From: Leptasterias polaris
Taxonomy: Eukaryota; Echinodermata; Asteroidea; Forcipulatida; Asteriidae
Direction: 5' to 3'
Assembly: GCA_037783415.1 (NCBI GenBank)
Contig: JAZGTN010000196.1
Span: 1 to 64,000, forward strand
DNA length: 64,000 nt
Shown here: piece after piece, positions 57,401 to 64,000 of the stretch
How positions within the stretch are numbered: the stretch's first letter is position 1
Layout of the letters: every line of letters starts with the position of its first letter
The notes under the pieces: model-generated
Told to the model about the DNA's origin: nothing
The model's database searches: none
Seen by the model: only the letters and a program-made list of their open reading frames with translations
Position numbers and translations under genes: made by a program

Positions 57401-60400
57401 TAACCGTGACCCCATGTTTACCTTTACTTCCGGGTTAACCGGAAGTGGGACCCTATCTCAAGAACTACACTACCGATTTTCAAACTGTTTTCTGTTAGAC
57501 TCCTTGGGCATTGGAGATTAGCCTTGGGTAACCGTGACCCCATGTTGACCTTTACTTCCGGGTTAATCGGAAGTGGGACCCTATCTCAAGAACTACACTA
57601 CCGATTTTCAAACTGTTTTCAGTTATAGACTCCTTGGGCATTGGAGATTAGCCTTGGGTAACTGTGATCCCATGTTGACCTTTACTTCCGTGTTAACCGG
57701 AAGTGGGACCATATCTTAAGAACTACACAACGGATTTTCAAACTTTTTTCACTAATAGACTCCTTGGGCATTGGAGATTAGCCTTGGGTAACTGTGACCT
57801 CATGTTGACCTTTACTTCCGGGTCAACCGGAAGTGGGACCATATGTTAAGAACCACACAACCTATTTTCAAACTTTTTTCAGTTGTAGACTCCTTGGGCA
57901 TTGGAGATTAGCTTTGGGTAACTGTGACCTCATGTTGACCTTTACTTCCAGGTCAACTGGAAGTTGGACCCTATCTCAAGAACTACACAACCAATTTTCA
58001 AACTGTTTTCAGTTATAGACTCCTTGGACATTGGAGATCAGACTTAGGTTACCGTGACCCCATGTTGACATTTATTTCAGGGTCAACCGGAAGTGGGACC
58101 CTATCTCAAGAATTACACAACCGATTTTCAAACTTTTGTCAGTTATAGACTCCTTGGGCATTGGATATTAGCCTTGGGTAACTGTGATCCCATGTTGACC
58201 TTTACTTCCGGGTCAACCAGAAGTGGGACCATATCTCAAGAACTACACTACCGATTTTCAAACTGTTTTCACTAATAGACTCCTTGGGCATTGAAGATTA
58301 GCCTTGGGTTACCGTGACCCCATGTTGACCTTTACTTCTGGGTTAACCGGAAGTGGGACCATATCTTAAGAACTACACAACGGATTTTCAAACTTTTTTC
58401 ACTAATAGACTCCTTGGGCATTGGAGATTAGCCTTGGGTAACCGTGACCCCATGTTGACCTTTAGTTCCGGGTCAACCGGAAGTGGGACCCTATCTCAAG
58501 AACTACACTACCGATTTTCAAACTGTTTTCTGTTATAGACTCCTTGGGCATTGGAGATTAGCCTTGGGTAACCGTGACCCCATGTTGACCTTTACTTCCG
58601 GGTTAATCGGAAGTGGGACCCTATCTCAAGAACTACACTACCGATTTTCAAACTGTTTTCAGTTATAGACTCCTTGGCCATTGGAGATTAGCCTTGGGTA
58701 ACTGTGATCCCATGTTGACCTTTACTTCCGTGTTAACCGGAAGTGGGACCATATCTTAAGAACTACACAACGGATTTTCAAACTTTTTTCACTAATAGAC
58801 TCCTTGGGCATTGGAGATTAGCCTTGGGTAACCGTGACCCCATGTTGACCTTTACTTCCGGGTCAACCGGAAGTGGGACCATATGTTAAGAACCACACAA
58901 CCTATTTTCAAACTTTTTTCAGTTGTAGATTCCTTGGGCATTGGAGATTAGCTTTGGGTAACTGTGACCTCATGTTGACCTTTACTTCCATGTCAACTGG
59001 AAGTTGGACCCTATCTCAAGAACTACACAACCAATTTTCAAACTGTTTTCAGTTATAGACTCCTTGGACATTGGAGATCAGACTTAGGTTACCGTGACCC
59101 CATGTTGACATTTATTTCAGGGTCAACCGGAAGTGGGACCCTATCTCAAGAATTACACACCCGATTTTCAAACTTTTTCAGTTCTAGACTCCTGATGGGC
59201 ATTGTATATTATCTTTGGGTAACCGTGACCCCATGTTGACCTTTACCTCTGGGTCAACCGAAAGTGGGACCATATCTCAAGAACTACACAACCGATTTTC
59301 AAACTTTTTCAGTTATAGACTCCTTGGGCATTAGAGATTAGCCTTGGGTAACCGTGACCCCATGTTGACCTTTACTTCCGGGTCAACCGGAAGTGGTACC
59401 ATTTCTCAAGCACTACACACCCGATTTTCAAACTTTTTTCAGTTATAGACTCCTTGGGCATGGGAGATTAGCCTTGGGTAACCGTGACCCCATGTTTGCC
59501 TTTACTTCCATGTCAACCGAAAGTGGGACCATATCTCAAGAACTACACAACCGATTTTCAAACTTTTTCAGTTATAGACTCCTTGGGCATTAGAGATTAG
59601 CCTTGGGTAACCGTGACCCCATGTTGACCTTTACTTCCGGGTCAACCGGAAGTGGTACCATTTCTCAAGCACTACACACCCGATTTTCAAACTTTTTTCA
59701 GTTATAGACTCCTTGGGCATGGGAGATTGGCCTTGGGTAACCGTGACCCCATGTTGACGTTTAGTTCCGGGTCAACCGGAAGTGACACCATTTCTCAAGA
59801 ACTACACAACCAATTTTCAAACTGTTTTCAGTTATAGACTCCTTTGGCAATGGATATTAGCCTTAGGTAACCGTGACCCCATGTTGACCTTTACTTCCGG
59901 GTCAACCGGAAGTAACACCATATCTCAAAAACTACACAACCAATTTTCAAACTTTTGTCAGTTATAGACTCCTTGGGCATTGAAGAATAGCCTTGGGTAA
60001 CTGTGACCCCATGTTTACCTTTACTTCCGGGTCAACCGAAGTAACACCATATCTCAAAAACAACACAACCGATTTTCAAACTTTGTTCAGTTATAGACTC
60101 CTTGGGCATTGGATATTAGCCTTGGGTAACCGTGACCCCATGTTGACCTTTACTTCCGGGTCAACCGGAAGTGGGACCCTATCTCAAGAACTACACAACC
60201 GATTTTCAAACTGTTTTCAGTTATAGACTCCTTGTGCATTAAAGATTAGCCTTGGGTAACCGTGACCCCATATTGACCTTTACCTATGGCTCAACCGGAA
60301 GTGGGACCATATCTCAAGCACTACACACCTGATTTTCAAACTTTTTTCAGTTATAGACTTCTTGGGCATGGGAGATTAGCCTTGGGTAACCGTGACCCCA

Positions 60401-63130
60401 TGTTGACCTTTACTTCCGGGTCAACCGGAAATGAGACCATATCTCAAGAACTACACAACCGATTTTCAAACTTTTTTCAGTTATATACTCCTGGCATTGG
60501 AGATTAGCCTTGGGTAACCGTGACCCCATGTTGACCTTTACTTCCGGGTCAACCGGAAATGAGACCATATCTCAAGAACTACACAACCGATTTTAAAACT
60601 TTTTTCAGTTATAGACTCCTTGGGCATTGGAGATTAGCCTTGGGTAACCGTGACCCCATGTTTACCTTTACTTCCGGGTCAACCGGAAGTAACACCATAT
60701 CTCAAAAACTACAGAACGGATTTTCAAACTTTGTTCAGTTATAGACTCCTAATGGGCATTAAATATTAGCCTTGGGTAACCGTGACCCCATGTTGACCTT
60801 TACTTCCGGGTCAACCGGAAGTGGGACCCTATCTCAAGAACTACACAACCGATTTTCACACTTTTTCAGTTATAGACTTCTTGGGCATGGGAGATTAGCC
60901 TTGGGTAACCGTGACCCCATGTTTGCCTTTACTTCCATGTCAACCGGAAGTGGGACCATATCTCAAGAACTACACAACCGATTTTCAAACTTTTGTCAGT
61001 TATAGACTCCTTGGGCATTGGAAATTAGCCTTGGATAACCGTGACCCATGTTAAACTTTAGTTCTGGGTCAACCGGAAGTGACCTTTAGTTCCGGGTCAA
61101 CCGGAAGTGACACCATATCTCAAGAACTACACAACCATTTTTCAAACTGTTTTCAGTTATAGACTCCTTTGGCATTGGAGATTAACCTTGGGTAACCGTG
61201 ACCCCATGTTGACCTGTACTTCCGGGTCAACCTGAAGTGGGACCATTTCTCAAGCACTACACACTCGATTTTCAAACTTTTTTCAGTTATACACTCCTTG
61301 GGCATGGGAGATTAGCCTTGGGTAACCGTGACCCCATGTTGACCTTTAGTTCCGGGTCAACCGGAAGTGACAACATATTTCAAGAACTACACAACCAATT
61401 TTCAAACTGTTTTTAGTTATAGACTCCTTAGGCATTGGAGATTAGCCTAGGGTAACCGTGACCCCATGTTTACCTTTACTTCCGGGTCAACCGGAAGTAA
61501 CACCTTATCTCAAAAACAACACAACCGATTTTCAAACTTTGTTCAGTTATAGACTCCTTGGGCATTGGATATTAGCCTTGGGTAACCGTGACCCCATGTT
61601 GACCTTTACTTCCGGGTTAACCGGAAGTGGGACCCTATCTCAAGAACTACACAACCGATTTTCAAACTGTTTTCAGTTATAGACTCCTTGTGCATTAAAG
61701 ATTAGCCTTGGGTAACCGTGACCCCATATTGACCTTTACCTATGGCTCAACCGGAAGTGGGACCATATCTCAAGCACTACACACCTGATTTTCAAACTTT
61801 TTTCAGTTATAGACTTCTTGGGCATGGGAGATTAGCCTTGGGTAACCGTGACCCCATGTTGACCTTTACTTCCGGGTCAACCGGAAATGAGACCATATCT
61901 CAAGAACTACACAACCGATTTTCAAACTTTTTTCAGTTATATACTCCTGGCATTGGAGATTAGCCTTGGGTAACCGTGACCCCATGTTGACCTTTACTTC
62001 CGGGTCAACCGGAAATGAGACCATATCTCAAGAACTACACAACCGATTTTCAAACTTTTGTCAGTTATAGACTCCTTGGGCATTGGAGATTAGCCTAGGG
62101 TAACCGTGACCCCATGTTTACCTTTACTTCCGGGTCAACCGGAAGTAACACCTTATCTCAAAAACTACACAACCGATTTTCAAACTTTGTTCAGTTATAG
62201 ACTCCTAATGGGCATTGGATAATAGCCTTGGGTAACCATGACCCCATGTTGACCTTTACTTCCGGGTCAACCGGAAGTAACACCATATCTCAAAAACTAC
62301 ACAACCGATTTTCAAACTTTTGTCAGTTATAGACTCCTTGGGCATTGGAGATTAGCCTTGGGTAACCGTGACCCCATGTTTACCTTTACTTCCGGGTTAA
62401 CCGGAAGTGGGACCCTATCTCAAGAACTACACTACCGATTTTCAAACTGTTTTCTGTTAGACTCCTTGGGCATTGGAGATTAGCCTTGGGTAACCGTGAC
62501 CCCATGTTGACCTTTACTTCCGGGTTAATCGGAAGTGGGACCCTATCTCAAGAACTACACTACCGATTTTCAAACTGTTTTCAGTTATAGACTCCTTGGG
62601 CATTGGAGATTAGCCTTGGGTAACTGTGATCCCATGTTGACCTTTACTTCCGTGTTAACCGGAAGTGGGACCATATCTTAAGAACTACACAACGGATTTT
62701 CAAACTTTTTTCACTAATAGACTCCTTGGGCATTGGAGATTAGCCTTGGGTAACTGTGACCTCATGTTGACCTTTACTTCCGGGTCAACCGGAAGTGGGA
62801 CCATATGTTAAGAACCACACAACCTATTTTCAAACTTTTTTCAGTTGTAGACTCCTTGGGCATTGGAGATTAGCTTTGGGTAACTGTGACCTCATGTTGA
62901 CCTTTACTTCCAGGTCAACTGGAAGTTGGACCCTATCTCAAGAACTACACAACCAATTTTCAAACTGTTTTCAGTTATAGACTCCTTGGACATTGGAGAT
63001 CAGACTTAGGTTACCGTGACCCCATGTTGACATTTATTTCAGGGTCAACCGGAAGTGGGACCCTATCTCAAGAATTACACAACCGATTTTCAAACTTTTG
63101 TCAGTTATAGACTCCTTGGGCATTGGATAT
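48550..63130. repeat. Higher-order repeat, 4,962-bp period, about three copies
   Basis: Markers repeat at 4,962 bp: 48,949/53,911/58,873, 49,469/54,431/59,393, 51,818/56,780/61,742 and 52,871/57,833/62,795. The unit contains most of one 2,884-bp unit plus a block resembling part of the 5,978-bp unit, so it was assembled from the earlier two. It is interrupted at 63,132 by a SINE. Confidence 0.9.
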
Positions 63131-63131
63131 T

Positions 63132-63510
63132 TTTTTTATTTTTTTTTATGAGATATCGCCTTACTCACAAGGCCACGAACGGCCACTTCAAGGTGAGGGC
63201 TACACATAACTGATTTGGGCTATCGACTCAAATCAATTGACACCAGGGACACGTTGCCTCCTACTCCTGGGGCTGAAACAGGGTTACCCCCTTCACAGTC
63301 CATAAGGATGTAGGCACGGGTATCATCCACTAGGAGCCTGGCTGGTAGAGCAGAATGCACTACCTTCCCAACTTTTTCGAAGCAATTATGGTTAAGTGCC
63401 TTGCTCAGGGGCACAAGTGTCATGACCGGGTATCGAACCCACACTCTGCTGCTGAAAACACCAGAGCTTAGGTCCGGTGATCTAGACCGCTAGGCCACGA
63501 CACGCCACGA
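63132..63510 (-). mobile_element. tRNA-derived SINE inserted in the satellite
   Basis: On the minus strand the head has an A box (TGGCCTAGCGG, 63,498-63,488) and B box (GGTTCGATACC, 63,439-63,429), then CACTTGTGCCCCTGAGCAAG as in the SINE at 16,080. A different tail ends in an A-rich run (plus-strand T run from 63,131). Comparison with 58,140-58,200 shows a net gain of 378 bp, loss of about 11 satellite bases at the site and a 10-bp TGATCCCATG duplication on the right. The tail also occurs alone at 14,045-14,150. Confidence 0.85.
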
Positions 63511-64000
63511 ACTGTGATCCCATGTGATCCCATGTTGACCTTTACTTCCGGGTCAACCAGAAGTGGGACCATATCTCAAGAACTACACTACCGATTTTCA
63601 AACTGTTTTCACTAATAGACTCCTTGGGCATTGAAGATTAGCCTTGGGTTACCGTGACCCCATGTTGACCTTTACTTCTGGGTCAACCGGAAGTGGGACC
63701 ATATCTTAAGAACTACACAACCGATTTTCAAACTGTTTTCAGTTATAGACTCCTTGGACATTGGCGATTAGCCTTAGGTAACCGTGACCCCATGTTGACC
63801 TTTACTTCCGGGTTAACCGGAAGTGGGACCCTATCTCAAGAACTACACTACCGATTTTCAAACTGTTTTCTGTTATAGACTCCTTGGGCATTGGAGATTA
63901 GCCTTGGGTAACCGTGACCCCATGTTGACCTTTACTTCCGGGTTAATCGGAAGTGGGACCCTATCTCAAGAACTACACTACCGATTTTCAAACTGTTTTC

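Larger units (their letters stand above)
30721..64000. repeat. ~130-bp satellite array with higher-order structure
   Basis: About 250 tandem monomers continue off the right edge. The consensus includes GGTAACCGTGACCCCATGTT, GACCTTTACTTCCGGGTCAA, CCGGAAGTGGGACCATATCT, CAAGAACTACACAACCGATT and TTCAAAC, then CAGTTATAGACTCCTTGGGC and ATTGGAGATTAGCCTTGG. Most monomers are exactly 130 bp; a few carry small indels (for example a GATGGG insertion near 34,143 and a 42-bp partial duplication near 45,370). Because 130 is not a multiple of 3, open frames of ~61 codons recur and rotate; they are not genes. A palindrome of ACTTCCGG and CCGGAAGT around 5 nt marks each canonical monomer. Confidence 0.97.

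Noticed and set aside
63220..63444. Minus-strand 74-codon frame as a gene
   Set aside because: It lies wholly inside the SINE body.
30835..63878. Dozens of 60-82 residue plus-strand open frames with near-identical proteins (MGPYLKNYTTDFQ type)
   Set aside because: They follow from a 130-bp monomer lacking stops in one frame. The period is not a multiple of 3, each frame spans about 1.4 monomers, ends at the fixed TAG in GTTATAGAC and has no start or splice context.
30721..64000. CRISPR-like repeat array
   Set aside because: Monomers are contiguous and homologous along their full length, with no unique spacers and no cas genes, in eukaryotic sequence.

Overview
The window reads as metazoan nuclear DNA. 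It shows spliced genes with GT-AG introns, a Death/NACHT (NLR-type) immune gene, nested Ty3/gypsy, Penelope-like, CR1/L2-like, tRNA-SINE and hAT elements, and a giant satellite array. The NLR type with a TRADD-N-like exon and the flavour of the interspersed repeats suggest an echinoderm, possibly a sea star. The species is an inference. There is no sign of bacterial gene organisation, and I see no rRNA gene, functional tRNA gene or CRISPR array.

Layout. 1-2,870: head-to-tail copies of a ~1.1-kb repeat rich in TGACGTCA, ending in a hairpin; a further copy lies at 7,225-8,511. 4,108-6,866 (minus): a two-exon gene for a zinc-finger-like protein of unknown function; its 3' end is altered by a 46-bp tandem triplication. 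About 9,040-9,985 (minus): a decayed TatD/TATDN2-like nuclease pseudogene. 10,761-14,952 (minus): a broken Ty3/gypsy element, split inside RNase H by a 5'-truncated Penelope-like element with a 14-bp target-site duplication. 15,690-17,488 (minus): a broken CR1/L2-like LINE holding a tRNA-derived SINE.

18,429-28,868 (minus): an NLR-type locus. Four upstream exons (A-D, D encoding a Death domain) and three downstream exons (E-G) all have phase-1 borders. Between them lies a NACHT exon that carries frameshifts and in-frame stops and is split by ~2 kb of inserted repeats. Exons F and G are duplicates of one another. A complete non-autonomous hAT element (18,783-20,053, 8-bp TSD) sits between F and G. 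The accessory exons look intact while the ATPase exon does not, so the locus is either a recent pseudogene or a Death/adaptor-type gene that has lost NACHT.

28,970-30,160: Penelope and LINE remnants, then seven tandem hairpin units. About 30,720-64,000: a satellite of ~130-bp monomers (about 250 copies), running off the right edge and interrupted once by a SINE. Each canonical monomer carries a palindrome of two inverted ETS-like sites. The monomers are arranged in nested higher-order repeats with periods of 5,978, 2,884 and 4,962 bp and shorter 4- to 12-monomer blocks. The many ~61-residue open frames in the array are by-products of the repeat and not genes.
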